NCBI RefSeq assembly: GCF_020497125.1 | Contig: NC_059073.1 | Coordinates: 146,019,012-146,083,011 of the forward strand | Source of the DNA: Mauremys mutica | Lineage: Eukaryota > Chordata > Testudines > Geoemydidae | Direction of reading: 5' to 3' | Length of the DNA: 64,000 nucleotides | Shown: one piece after another, positions 52,860 through 64,000 of the stretch | Layout of the letters: the number at the start of each line of letters is the position of its first letter | How positions within the stretch are numbered: the stretch's first letter is position 1 | Position numbers and translations under genes: made by a program | Notes under the pieces: model-generated | Database searches by the model: none | Told to the model about the DNA's origin: nothing | The model's input: only the letters and a program-made list of their open reading frames with translations

Positions 52860-54500
52860 CTTCCAGAAAGCCAGCCAGTCTGGAGCTGAAGACTTCAAGA
52901 GATGGAGAATCCACCACTTCCCTGATAGTTTGTTCCAGTGCTTAATCACCCTCCCTGTTAAAAATGGGTGAGTACTTTTCATTTGACTTGATCTGACGGC
53001 CAGCCAGTGGTTCCTCTCCTGCCTTTCTCAGCAAGCTTAATGAGCCCTTTAGTGCCCAGTATCTTCTCCCCATTAAAGTACTTGTACACCATGACCAAGT
53101 CACCCCTCAATCTTTTTTCATAAACTAAACCCACCGAGCGCTTTAAGTCTCTCCCTCTAAGGCAATTTCTCCAGCCTTCAACCCGTTCTTGTGGCTTTTC
53201 TCTGCCCCCTCTCCGATTTGTCAGTGTCCTTTTTAAAATGTGGACACCAGAACAGGCTGCAGTTTCCCAGTCCCAGAACCCGAGTGCTGTCCTCCTACGC
53301 CCCTGGTTTATATCCAAGGATTGCACCCAGGGCCGGCTTTATGAACTGCGGGGCCCGATTCAAATACCCGGTGGCGGTCTGGGGCTTCGGTGGCACTTTG
53401 GCGGTGGGGGATCTGCTCCGGATCTTCCGTGGCACTGAAGGACCCCCCGCCACCTAAATGCAGCTGAAGACCCCTGGAGTGGACCCCCCGCCACCAAAAT
53501 GCCGCCATAGACCCCCGGAGCGGACCGCCGACGGATGAGTAAAAAATATATTAAAAAGGCGCCTAAGGCGCGGGGCCCTGGCACGGGGCCCTCTTAGGCG
53601 CAGGGCCCAATTCCAGGGAATCGGACGAATTGGCCTAAAGCCGGCCCTGATTGCACTAGTCCTGTTTGCCACAACATCACCCTGGCAGGTCATATGATGA
53701 GTCGCTTCTCCTAACTCCTTTCCAATCCCTGCCTTCCAGGGTACAGCCCCAGTCTGTAGGCACGGCCTGCCTTCCATTACTTCATGTCTGACCTTGCATT
53801 AGGCTATATAAAAACACATTTTCTTTGAATGGTCCCAGTCCACCAGGTGATCCAGATCGTCCCGTTTGGCTGCCCTGTCCTCAGCACTATTTACCACACC
53901 ACCAATCTTTGTGTCAGCTGCAAATTTTATCAGGCACATTTTCAGATCATAGATAAAAATACTGACTCCCCTGGGCATAGAACCAAGCTATGCAATACCT
54001 CATTAAAAATATCCCCATTCAGTGACAATTCCCCACGGACAACCTTTGGTTGAGATCAGCCAGTTCTTAATCCAAGCAAGGTGTGCTCTATTGATACTGT
54101 GTAGTAACAGTATGTGAAGGACAATGTTGTGCCTCACTAAGTCAAACACCTTACCAAAGCGTAGGTACATTACATCTACGCAATTACCATTATCAGCCAA
54201 ACTCACGAGCTCATCAGAAATGAAATCTGGTTGACTTCACAAGACCTATTTTCCATAAAACGATGTTGATTGGCATTAATTATATCCTCATCCTTTAATT
54301 CTTTTTTGAGTGAATCCCATATTAGCTTGTCTATTATTTTTCCCAGGATTGAGTTCTGGCTAACTGGCTTATAAGTACATGGGTCATTCCACTCGCCCGT
54401 CTTAAATACAGGCCCAACGCTAGCATTCTTTCAATCTTCTGGAATTTCCCAAGTTTTATTAAAAAGCAACAACAGCAGGCCAGAACTCTTGCAGGACTCT
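52860..54500 (-). mobile_element. Old CR1/L3-like LINE, antisense, with a hAT insertion
   Basis: Antisense CR1 blocks run from 'tggagaatccaccacttccc' through 'ctcagcactatttaccacac', 'aacgatgttgattggcatta' and 'gaatttcccaagttttatta'. It is highly diverged. The hAT element at 53328-53649 interrupts it. Confidence 0.65.
53328..53649. mobile_element. hAT-type non-autonomous element, 322 bp
   Basis: Termini cagggccggcttta and taaagccggccctg are an almost perfect inverted repeat. 8-bp flanks attgcacc (53320-53327) and attgcact (53650-53657) differ at one base. Non-coding interior. Confidence 0.85.
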
Positions 54501-56108
54501 TTAACTCTCTGATGGCCCCGGAAGTGTCCTCTCCACATCAGGGAGTTTGTGCTGCCACTGCCCATGCTGCACGTGACTGGGGGATAATTCAAGGATTTGA
54601 CTCAAGTGCAGGATTGAGGGATATGGCTGCAGGTGCAGGAATATGGTGCTACTGCTGTGCATGCTGTACTGGAGATAAACAGTTCACTCTGCCAGGCGAG
54701 GCTGAGACACATTGGCAGGGGCAGTGTGGCATATGCATGGATCTAGGAATGTAGGCCTTTGACCTCTGGGGCTGCAGATCAGGCACCCATCCTGAGCACA
54801 AAACTCCCTTACAAACAAATCAGCACACAGGGCATGAGCCACCCAGCCAGCCTGGAGACATCCCGTGGGACCAGCCACGGCATTCAGATCGGAGACACCA
54901 GCCAAGTGTTCCAGCTGCTAATTATCAGCACCTCCCACCCATGTGGCTGAACCATGAGACTTACTAGGAGCCTCCTAATTCTGCCTCTGTGTGCCCTTTG
55001 CACTGAGAGCCAAAGACCTCTAATTGCTCTGATTTAAGGTGGGGAAACCACGGTGACCTGGCATGATACAGGCAAGAAGCGAAAATACCCTGCTGAGGAC
55101 TGATTTTACAGGGGAGGTGATGCTGCCCAGCTCCTGCCCATTGCCACTGAAACATACATCTTGTACAGAGCTTGGCACTCACTGGGAACCTCTGGTGGGT
55201 CTCAGCCAGTTCCTAGCAAACACAGGGGTTTACCAAGGACACCACCTCAGCTGGGGCATTCGCATCCAGGGGACTGGTTTGGTCAATCATACAAATAGGA
55301 GCCACAGTGAGATTTGCTCCCAGATCCAGGTCTGAACTGATCCAGAGCCCAGGTCAGGTTTTGTTTTCAACCCATATGGAACTTCTCCACCATTAAAACT
55401 TAAAAGTCCTCTGGCTGGCAGCTGTGGAGTGGCTTCTGTGTGATGAGTTTTCTGGGTCTCAGTCCAGTGCCTGGTGGACGTGTGTCCTCATCTCTAAAGC
55501 CACCACCACAATGAGCATTGATTTAACCCCATGATGTGTGCTCAGCTGAGAGGCCAAGCACTGAACTGCATGCCCCTTTTGCAGGGGGGCTGGAACAATT
55601 TGTAGAGTGCGGGTGCTGAGAGCCATTAAACCAAACTGTAAACCCTGGATATGATGGAAACCACTTCCAGCCAGGGGGTGAGGCAGCCCCCCCAGCCCTC
55701 CTGTAGTTAGGAGCAGGGCACAGGAATGGGACACTGCCCATACTCTGTGAGCAGACAGCCAAGCCAGACTGTTTCATCAGCCCGTCTATAGCATCTAACC
55801 CACAGAATGATCCCCAAAATGCCCCAAGCAAACAATCAACGTATTAATGTACGGCCCAAACCCCGCTGTCCCTGCCTGTAATTATCCCCACACTGCATGT
55901 GAGCAGCCACAGTGCCTGCATGAGTCTCCAGGGGTGCGATAGAAATCAACGGGCTCCTCCCAAGCTCAACACTTCGACCCAAAAGATCGCCTCTCCCAAG
56001 CTGAGCCAGCCATTGTCACCGTGGGCAAATCCCTTCCTTGCCTGCAGGGGTGGAATTCTCCTGAACTCCATGGGTGAAAGGGGCTCTGTTGTATTAGTAT
56101 TGGGGTGG
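54501..56108. other. No gene recognised
   Basis: Ordinary sequence, apart from a second copy (about 55590-55700) of the short repeat described at 26440-26575. Confidence 0.35.
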
Positions 56109-57170
56109 TGTGACCCCTGAACCCCTCCATGCCAACTAGAGAAGGGGTTACAAGAATATCCTGATCGTGTATATATATTCTGGTTCACCAAAGAATGCTG
56201 TGTGCCGTCTTAAATGGAAACCAGGGCCACACTGATCATTACTAGTATTGTGAAATGTATATGCAGATACTGCGTAAGGAGTCACGTATGGGGACTGGAA
56301 ATATGTTCTTAGCGTCTGCATCAAGCCAGACTCAACAAGCAGGTTTTCTGCTAGACAGAAGATGTTTGTTCTCCTATCCCTCTGGCGTGTAAATGAAGCA
56401 CCAAGTAAGTTAACACCATGGAGAGTCATTGGGATACAAAATCAACAGGGAGCCAGCGCTCCGGAGAATCAGACACGGTGATGGGTCGGGGGGCGGGGGG
56501 CGGGGTTAGTCTGACTCTGGGAACACACAATGAACTTTGGGGCAATATAAGAAGAAGGCAAGGACAACCCCTCTTTACCCTCCACCTAGAAAGTAAGCGG
56601 GCAGTGCAATTACATTCATGACAATGGGATTACAACCAGCCTTAGCTGAAATGCCGCAAAAGACATTTGGGATGAGATGAACATCTTTACACAGAAGATT
56701 GGCCTGTTAAGTCTCTAGACTATGTGTTATTATTTTGTTTTATATGTAGCCCTCTAGTTTCCATGATCCTCACTAGCTCTTGAATCTTTGGTAATAAACT
56801 TATTCTTCTTGTCACTATGAATATATCTCAGTGCTGTGATATTAAGCAAGGTGCTGAGTCTGAGCTGAATCAGACAGGCTGGTGTGGACACTGGTCCTTC
56901 CCTGGTATTTCTGTGAGTTTTCAGGGGATAAAGGGCTGGCCAGAACAGAGAAATGCTTCAAAGAGGCTCAGGGATGGGTGCACCTACTGTTAATCTGCAA
57001 GGTAAAGCAGAGGCTGGCAGAGCCCAGAGGAGAGTGCCCGGGTGGCTAATGGGTTGGTGGAGTCAGGGAGCTGACACCCAGTTAAGCACAAGCAAGACTC
57101 CCTCTCGTTGGACACATGGGGATAACAAGGTAACTCACAGCCCTGGGCACCCAATGAGCCATCAGGGGCA
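56109..57170 (+). mobile_element. Probable solo LTR, same family as 49964-50949
   Basis: It starts TGTGACCCCTG at 56109. A TATA-like 'caatataagaag' is at about 56543 and AATAAA at 56793-56798, followed by 'atatctcagtgctgtg', all in LTR order. The right end is set only by similarity to the sister copy. Confidence 0.55.
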
Positions 57171-58571
57171 GCAAATTTATATTGTGTGCACTAGGAGGTG
57201 GGCTGAGATCCACCAAACTCATCACGCATCACTGAAAAGTCTTTGGATGTAAACCGTTTTCAGTCCCTACTAATCGGTGTTAGACTCAAGATGGCAGCCA
57301 GGAAGCAAGATGCTCCCTAGCCTGTTACTAACCACCGAGGCCATCCACAGTCCCCACAGTGCTGGCTCTGCACACGCACAGTGGAGCTTCCACACATGCA
57401 AAAACAAATTTCAGGTGTTTTTTAGCGGCTGGTTAGAGACACCCTAGAAAATGTGACTCTGGCTGGTCTGCTGGCAACACGAATGTAAATACTTCTCTAC
57501 TGCCTAGAGAGATTATAATTCTCATGATCCTTCAGCCCCCATGTCCAGTGCCTTTAACATCACTTAGAACAATAGGCAGCATGTCCAGAAACTGTGAGAG
57601 GCCCCAAGAGCAGAGCAATGGGGAGACAGAACACAGGCCCTGTCACAGATCCCCAGGTCTGGTGCTGCCCCCACACTGCCCCATCCTCCGAGGCCCCACT
57701 CCCAAGCTACCTCTTCCCCCCAGGACCCTGCTTGCTCCTCTCTGCCCCCACACCCTGTCACTTGCTCTTACAGCTGGTAAAAAGTGGGGGAACCATTCTG
57801 GTGCCTCTGCTCTGAAATAGTCCCTGGGAGGACCCCTTCAGTGTGTCAGACCCCTTAGGGTCAAACTCTCTGACTGGGGTAAGCCCTTTGGCTCCACCAC
57901 CTCCTCGGAGCCTTCAGCACGCCACGTCACGCCATGAGCTCCCTGCAGCGAGTCCACCCAGCTCGGGCACCAGAGGGAGACTTGCATACCGAAAGGGAGC
58001 AATGCACCCCCCGTTTCCTTAATCGGGAGTGACTTTCGGCCAGCGTTGGAACAGCAGTCAGGATTATTAGATGTTTGGAGCACAGCATAGAAAGTCCTTA
58101 GTTACCACGGCGAATAGCAGGGCACAGCATGGTCCATCTGGGTCAGTCCCCAATTCCAGAAACCTCCTTGCTTCCAGCAGCCCGATTTCCTCAGTCCTTT
58201 GTTCTCCAGCTGCTCATACCCAGGTGGCTTCTTGCAGAAGCTGGGCCATTCATAGTCATCATTTGCTAGGTACCAAATGTCTTTTGGGACTTTCCATGGG
58301 AATGGGTGACCCAGGCCCAGGCAGCCAAGCATCAGGCACACTTGGATTTCTGGGTCTCTGCACATGCCCCCAACATCACTCTGCGCTAGCTCAGCCATGA
58401 TTGGGCAGGGGGCTCACGGGCTGAAATCTAAGACCTGGGCTATGAGCAGGTCCAATTACGTGCTTAATGGTCCCCCGAGTACAACAAATAACTTCTACCC
58501 CCACTGCCATGGCGCACACTCCCAAAGGGACGCTGACCGGGCCACAGGCACCTCTCATGGAGACAGGAATT
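57171..58571. other. No gene recognised
   Basis: No recognisable exon, RNA or mobile element. Confidence 0.35.
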
Positions 58572-58579
58572 CCCTAGGC

Positions 58580-59481
58580 CAGAGCTTCCCAAACTGCTCT
58601 CCACATCGTTGGCATCTGACTGACTGTCCCAGCTCCCTTTTGTTCCTGGTGCTACCCAAACTCCGACCACTGTGATCGCTCATGCACAGTGTGTGCAGGG
58701 TCATGCTCGGAGGAGGACACCGTTCTGAGAACAAAATAGCATCTTCCGTACAGCAAAAGTGCCAGAACATGACCCTGGCTCCAGGGACAGACCCCCACAT
58801 AACCCACAACGAGGGGTATCATATTTTCCCAAAGGGGAAACAGGACATCCCCAGACAGGCCTGAGCAATCCCTCTCGACCGCCCCACATGGGGCTGGCCC
58901 AGCCCTCCCTGCCTCCCACCCACACAGGGCCGGCCTGAGGTCCCCCTCACAACTGGCACCTGGGGCTGGCCTGAGGGCACTTCCCCCCCCGCCCCCCGCG
59001 TGCCAGGCGGGCCTCCAAGCTCCCATGCTGCCCGTGAGCCCCCTCCCACCTCCATGGCCCCCTTTCTTTCCACATGTGAGGCTGGTGGTCTGAGCCCTCC
59101 CACCACCCACCTAGAGGGCTGGTGGTCCAAGCCCACCTGCCACCCACCCATGGGGCCCTCCGAGGCTCCCTGCCTCCCTGCATGCGGGATGGGGCGGCTG
59201 GCCCAAGCGGCTCTCCCTAGCCCTCCATCCAGCACATGGCTAGTGTTGCCACTCACCACCCCACCCCACCCCACCGGTTCCTCTGTGCCCTGCTAGGGGT
59301 CCCACCCCACTTGTTTCACAAAACTGGGCCATTGTCCCGTTTGCTCTTGCCAACTGATGACAAGTTGGGGCGGCTGGGACAGGGTCTAATAAAGGGACTG
59401 TCCCGGCCAAAACGGGATGTATCGTCACCCTACCCACAGCAGAGCCCCAGGAGTCTGGGGTCCCCACTTGGGGAACCACTG
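58580..59481. mobile_element. Outer hAT-type element, 902 bp including a nested element
   Basis: It begins cagagcttcccaaac and ends ttggggaaccactg. 8-bp flanks ccctaggc (58572-58579) and ccctagac (59482-59489) differ at one base. About 280 bp of its own sequence remain outside the nested element. Confidence 0.75.
58810..59431 (-). mobile_element. Inner hAT-type element, 622 bp
   Basis: 8-bp flanks acccacaa (58802-58809) and acccacag (59432-59439) differ at one base. The right end, read on minus, 'agggtgacgatacatcccg', is related to the element at 13150-13420. The interior repeats 'ggctggcccagccctccctg'-like GC-rich strings. Confidence 0.72.
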
Positions 59482-59489
59482 CCCTAGAC

Positions 59490-62400
59490 AATGTAAGGGC
59501 CCCATTCTGCAGGATTGACTAAGAGCATCAGGCTCAGGCTCCTAGTCAGCTGCCTAAAGGAGTGTGGGTGGGGGAATTGGCCGGCAACCCGGTGTGGGGG
59601 AAGAACACAGCCACACGCTGGCTAGGAGGGAGGAATCGGTTGTTATCCTGCATGTCCATGTGCGCTGGCGCCCTCCCCCACAGGTGCTGCAGCAATGGGA
59701 ACCATGGGCTTATTCCACACCACGGCTCCAGGGAGCAGCCCCAGCAACACACTCCTGGGCTCCCAGCCAGCAGTTCAAGGCCCCCAGGGGTAGCAGCTGC
59801 TTTGGAGCTGGTAATTGCAGCATTTACCTTGGCATGATGATGATGAGTTTTTTAATTACAGGCCCAGGCCGTGGTTTTCACTTGCTAGGCCTGGTGGGAA
59901 AAGCAGGGGAGTCACCTTTACTGGGGCGGGTTTAAATCAAGCAAAGCAAAACAACCTGAGTCATTCCAAGCTCCACTTGCCGTACACCCCCAGGTGCCTC
60001 AGCCCCTGCCCCTCTCCGCCAGGCACCCTGCTGCCAATGTGGCCACTCCCATGCTGTGGCACACACACTGGAGGGAGAGAAGGAGGAGGCCATCAGAAGC
60101 TGACAAGGGGTGGGTAGGCAGGGCCAAGGTGGCTTCATGAGGAACCCACCCAAGTCAGATGGCCTTGCAGCAGATATTGAAGACAACACGTTCTCTGATG
60201 ACCAGCCTTAGGGAGGGAGTTTCACACAGGGGGGTCGAATCCCTTCATGGCAGTCAGATGTAGGTAAAACCTGGAGAGACGGGGCAAAGTCACCACGGGG
60301 CTGCAGAGGGATGAGAGGACACAACAGTTCCATGCCGCAGAGAGGAAAATTCCCGGTGCAGGGGGACCAGTTTCCACCTGAAAGTCATTTCTTTCAAAAG
60401 ACTTGTCAGCAAGGCCTCGAAAATGTCCTGATTATATTGTGTTATTTTGACAAATAAAATATGCAGAATTTTAAGCAATTGTGCACAGACTTTTTAGGCA
60501 CTGAATTCCCCCTGGAGTAAGAGACACTCAGGCCTGTTGCGTTCCACCCACCCCACCCCTTGCAGCGCTCCGGCAGGATGTTCAGTGAAAACACACAGCT
60601 AATGGCAAGGAGAGTTTGCATCATCAGTGCAAACTCTCATAGGCTGGGTGTACCCTGAGGGCATGACACAAATCTTAATGGCTTCCAAGGAGTTCTTTCA
60701 CATACACCACAGATATATGGTCTCTTCACATGTACACTAACAATCAGCTTAAAGAGATACCATGGTGCTGGATGCCATAGATAGATTGCTAACGTTGCTT
60801 CCTACAGGCCTTATCTTCACTGCTACGAAAGGTGTGGTTTTTACTTTGTGTAACTAACACACATGAGCTGTCCCATGGTGCAAACACAATGGAGCCAAGG
60901 CTCACAAGATAAACTAGGAAAGGTTCACCCAGTATAAAGCAGGGTGGGGGACTGGCAGCTGGGACTCCTGGGATCTGTTCCCAGCTCTGGGAGAAGACTG
61001 GGGGTCTAGTGGTTATGAGGGGATGGGGACTGGCAATCATGGCTGCTGGGTTCGGCCACTGACTTGTTGTGTGACTTTGGAGACTGTACCTTGGTTTCCC
61101 CTTCTATAAAATGAGGATAATGACCCTGGCCCACCACGCTGTGGCAATGGGGGGTACCCCCGGTACAAGCTGCCCTTGCCCTCACCCATTTCTTTGTCTG
61201 CATTTCAATTCAGAAATGATTGAAACTGACTAAATCCATTTTTTCTGTATCCCAACCAAATTGTTTATGTCTTCAGGGCAAGGGGGAGAGGCAGGGGCCC
61301 CCTGAATTGCCCTCTCAAGCTGCCATGAACCCAGTGAAGGACCCATATGGACAGGTGGGGGTGGGGGGAGCACCACCCAGCACGCTGCGGACAGGCTGAC
61401 TCAGTGCATGGGGGACAGAACCCCCCCGGCTCCTTTGCTTCCTTTCCTCTCTGTTTGCCTCCTCTGTGCCTCCTCTCCACTGCTGTCCCAGTTTGGGTGA
61501 ATATAGGGCAGGCAGCTGGGCCCCAGCCAGAGGTGTCTGATGCTCCAGCCATGCCGCCTCCCAGCCTCTTCCTGTCCCCAGGCACCAAGGCACAAGCCTC
61601 CCTCTGGCCTCACAGGCTGCAGCCCCGGCCTCACGCCAAGGGGGCAGGGTGGGGGTGTTGGTCCTGGCTGGAGACCCAGGGGATTCCTGGCCTCTGCAGG
61701 GTGAATGCTGGGGATTTGGATGCAGCTGAACTGGCTGTGATGGGCTGTGGGGGGAGGATCAAGCCAGAGGGCAGGGTCAGCCCCCACACAGGCTAGATCT
61801 GCCGGCTGACATGGCCTTTCAGGAGGGTCCGTGAGGCGGGAGCAGGGAGGGGCACCTCGGGGCAGGGAGTCTGGGCTGCGTTGTGTGGCGTGGAGGCTAG
61901 GGTTGTAGGTGCTCCCGCAAAGCAGCTAGGCCTGGGGGAAGAGGCAGCTCAGAGCCCCAGGTGTTCATTGCTCCTCCTCCTGCCACTGCCCCTGCTGACC
62001 TCCCCACCAGAACAGCCGCCCGCCCAGAGTGTGGGGGCGGGGGGAGAGGGGCAGCCACCCGGCCCACTTCTCCCAGGATCGGCCCTTTTCTGACACACCT
62101 GTCCTGGAAAACCTGCCCAGCTGGCCAGTGTTATGGATGGTCGGGTGTTTTGTCCCACAGCTGCGGCTGCCCTAGGGCGGGGACAGCCAGGACAGTCCAG
62201 AAGTGCGGCTGCAGGTGGATGGACCCGGGAACAAAATGCTGCTGTGTGGGAGGCCGATCTGAAAGATCAGCCCCATTGTTCCTCCCCAGCACGCTGCCCA
62301 CTGACACCTGCCCTCAGACTGTCCATGGGCAGCCCGGGAGCAGGAGACATTGGCAAGGGGAGGCTGCCCTGTGCGCCAGGTGGGGCGGGTAGAAACAGAC

Positions 62401-62635
62401 TGTGACTCATGGCTACTCCCAGCTCTCACTGTGGGTCTGCAGCTCAGCTTGTCCCTGGGGAATGCACCCCCGCACGCGACCATGAGGGCCCTGCCATGGC
62501 TACACCGCAGCAGCATAGCTCTGCTGGCATCACCCCATGGTGTAGACATAGCCTGCCACGACAGAAGGGGGCTGTCCATCAGTGTAGGAACACCCACGCC
62601 CCGAGCGAGAGTAGCTAGGTCCAAGGAAGCATTCT
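59490..62635. other. No gene recognised
   Basis: Mixed unique sequence with one MIR-like antisense fragment at about 61050-61135 ('gacttgttgtgtgactttgg', 'ggtttccccttctataaaat'). Long frames on both strands around 61265-61800 are GC-driven and show no domain. Confidence 0.35.
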
Positions 62636-62639
62636 TCCA

Positions 62640-63998
62640 TCAACCAAACTGTGTCTACACTGGGGTTAGATCAACACAGCTCTGGCACTCAGGGTGGGTG
62701 GATTGTCTACACCAAGTTAGGGTGGTATAGCTACAGCATTTACAGGGGTGGATTGTCTATACTGGGATTAGGACGGCACTCTGAGGAGTGGATTGTCTAC
62801 ACTGGGGCTAAATTGGCCTAGCTACAGCGCTGACGGGGTGGAGTGGCTACCCCAGGGTTAGGTCGGCATAGCAACAGTGCTGATGGGGGTGGATTGACTA
62901 CACCAGGTTTAGGTCAGCATGGTAGTTATCAATGGTTTGCTGTCCAACTGGGAGGGTGTCTCTAGTGGCATCCCAAAGGGGTCAGTCCCGGGTCTGGTAC
63001 TATCCAATATTTTTATTAATGACTTGGATAATGGAGTAATGAGTTTGCTTATAAAATTTGCAGATGAGACCAAGCTGGGAGGGGTTGCCAGCACAGGGCA
63101 GGTTTAACATTCAAAATCACCTTGACAACTTGGTGAATTGGTCTGAATTCAACAAGATGAAATTCAGTGCAGACAAAGGCAAAGTCCTTCACTTAGGGAG
63201 GAAGAATCAAATGCACAGCTATAAAATGGGGAGTAACTGGCAAGGCCCTCGTACTGCTGCAAAGGATCTGGGAGTTAGAGTGGATCACAAGCTGAAAACA
63301 AGTCAACAATGTGATGTAGCTGTGAAAAAAAGCTATCATCATTCTGGGGTGTATTAACAGGCATGCTGTATGTAAGCCACAAGCAGCAATTGTCCAGCTC
63401 TATTCACCACTGATGAGGCCTCAGCTGGAGTCCTGTGTCCAATCCTGGCCACCACAATCTAGGAAGGATGTGAACAAACTGGAGAGAGTCCAGAGGAGAG
63501 CAACAAAACAATCCAAGGTTTAGAAAACCTGCCCTGTGAGGAAAAGGTTAAAAAAAACTGGGTATGTTTAGTCCAGAGAAAAGCACACTGAAAGGGGCCC
63601 TGAGAACAGTCTTCCAATACGTTAAGGGCTGTTATAAAGAAGACACGGATCAATTGTTCTCTATGTCCACTGGATGTAGGACTAGAAGCAATGGGCTTAA
63701 TCTGCAGCAAGGGAGATTTTGGATAGATAGTGGGAAAGCTTTCTAACTCTAAGGGGAGTTAAGCTCTGGAACAGGCTTCCAAGGGAGGCTGTAGAATCCC
63801 CTCGTCATTGGAAGCTTTTGAAAACAAGTTGGACAAACGTCTGTCAGGGCCGGTCTAGGTTGACTTGATGATTTCTTGAGGTCCCATCCAGCCTGACAAT
63901 TCTATGATTCTGTAGCTATGGCGCTCAGGTAGATGGATTTTTTACACCCCAGAGCTCCATTGCTATGGTGACTTACATTTTAAGTGCAGACCAGGCCA
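62640..63998. repeat. About 50-bp minisatellite within a probable DNA transposon, split by CR1
   Basis: Five to six units built on 'ggattgtctacactgggg' and 'taggtcggcatagctacagc' occupy 62650-62925. After the CR1 (62926-63911) the array resumes with 'tagctatggcgctcagg' and ends with 'agtgcagaccaggccaaa'. I recall this as the right end of a vertebrate inverted-terminus transposon. Confidence 0.65.
62926..63911 (+). mobile_element. CR1 LINE 3' part with altered catalytic motif
   Basis: Pieces of reverse transcriptase read SSGIPKGSVPGLVLSNIFIN, then FADETKLGG where CR1 has FADD (second catalytic Asp replaced by Glu), then FNKMKFSADKGKVLHLGRKN. The 3' tail ends 'gacaattctatgattct'. A short GTAG repeat flanks it (62922-62925 and 63912-63915). 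Frames are broken. Confidence 0.78.
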
Positions 63999-64000
63999 AA

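Noticed and set aside
52860..54500. A neighbouring host gene on the minus strand
   Set aside because: Short protein-like stretches (VDVMYLRFGKVFDLVRHNIV) are reverse-transcriptase remnants of an old LINE.
61265..61800. Overlapping frames of 92-149 codons on both strands
   Set aside because: Opposite-strand frames of similar length in one GC-rich block are typical chance frames; no recognised exon.

Overview
The window reads as nuclear DNA of a vertebrate, most probably a hidden-necked (cryptodiran) turtle. The reasons are an intron-containing DUSP2 gene, many 5'-truncated CR1 LINE copies, a tRNA-derived SINE of the tortoise 'Cry' type at 33821-34005, MIR-like fragments, and several GC-rich hAT-type non-autonomous elements that I recognise from turtle genomes. 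The species assignment is an inference from repeats.

Only one host gene is evident. DUSP2 (MAP-kinase phosphatase PAC-1) lies on the minus strand at 930-4283 as four coding exons with canonical GT/AG introns, giving 318 residues. Its promoter (4469-4563) carries a TATA-like box, a perfect CArG box, an ETS core and a CACGTG E-box, followed upstream by a GC/GT/GA microsatellite and a GT-rich minisatellite. No second gene was found in the remaining ~59 kb.

From about 11 kb onward the sequence is largely layered mobile elements. 12-16.6 kb is a plus-strand CR1 broken by a hAT element and a solo LTR. 18.6-20.2 kb holds an inverted-terminus element and a GC-rich hAT copy. 20.2-26.2 kb is a CR1 carrying a solo LTR and a complete 4.6-kb Ty3/Gypsy retrotransposon whose two 193-bp LTRs look identical and are flanked by the 5-bp duplication CAATC, although its coding region has several lesions. 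26.2-27.8 kb is an old CR1 with a Penelope-like insertion. 28.6-29.2 kb is a CA-rich minisatellite. 30-34.7 kb holds CR1 copies, a 691-bp solo LTR and a hAT copy invaded by CR1. 35.2-38.5 kb is a ~75-bp minisatellite split by a zinc-finger-bearing LINE with a 677-codon open frame and by another hAT copy. 38.6-54.5 kb holds further CR1s, nested hATs and solo LTRs. 56-57 kb is an LTR relative, 58.6-59.5 kb a hAT within a hAT, and 62.6-64 kb a ~50-bp minisatellite with a CR1.

The unusual material lies in the repeats: a hammerhead-ribozyme-like core in three Penelope-like copies, a Gypsy element that looks freshly inserted but is coding-dead, nested hATs whose target duplications allow the order of insertion to be read, and a perfect CCAAT-containing hairpin inside a hAT family. 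Boundaries given with target-site duplications were read base by base; other repeat boundaries are approximate. All family names rest on recognition without database searches.
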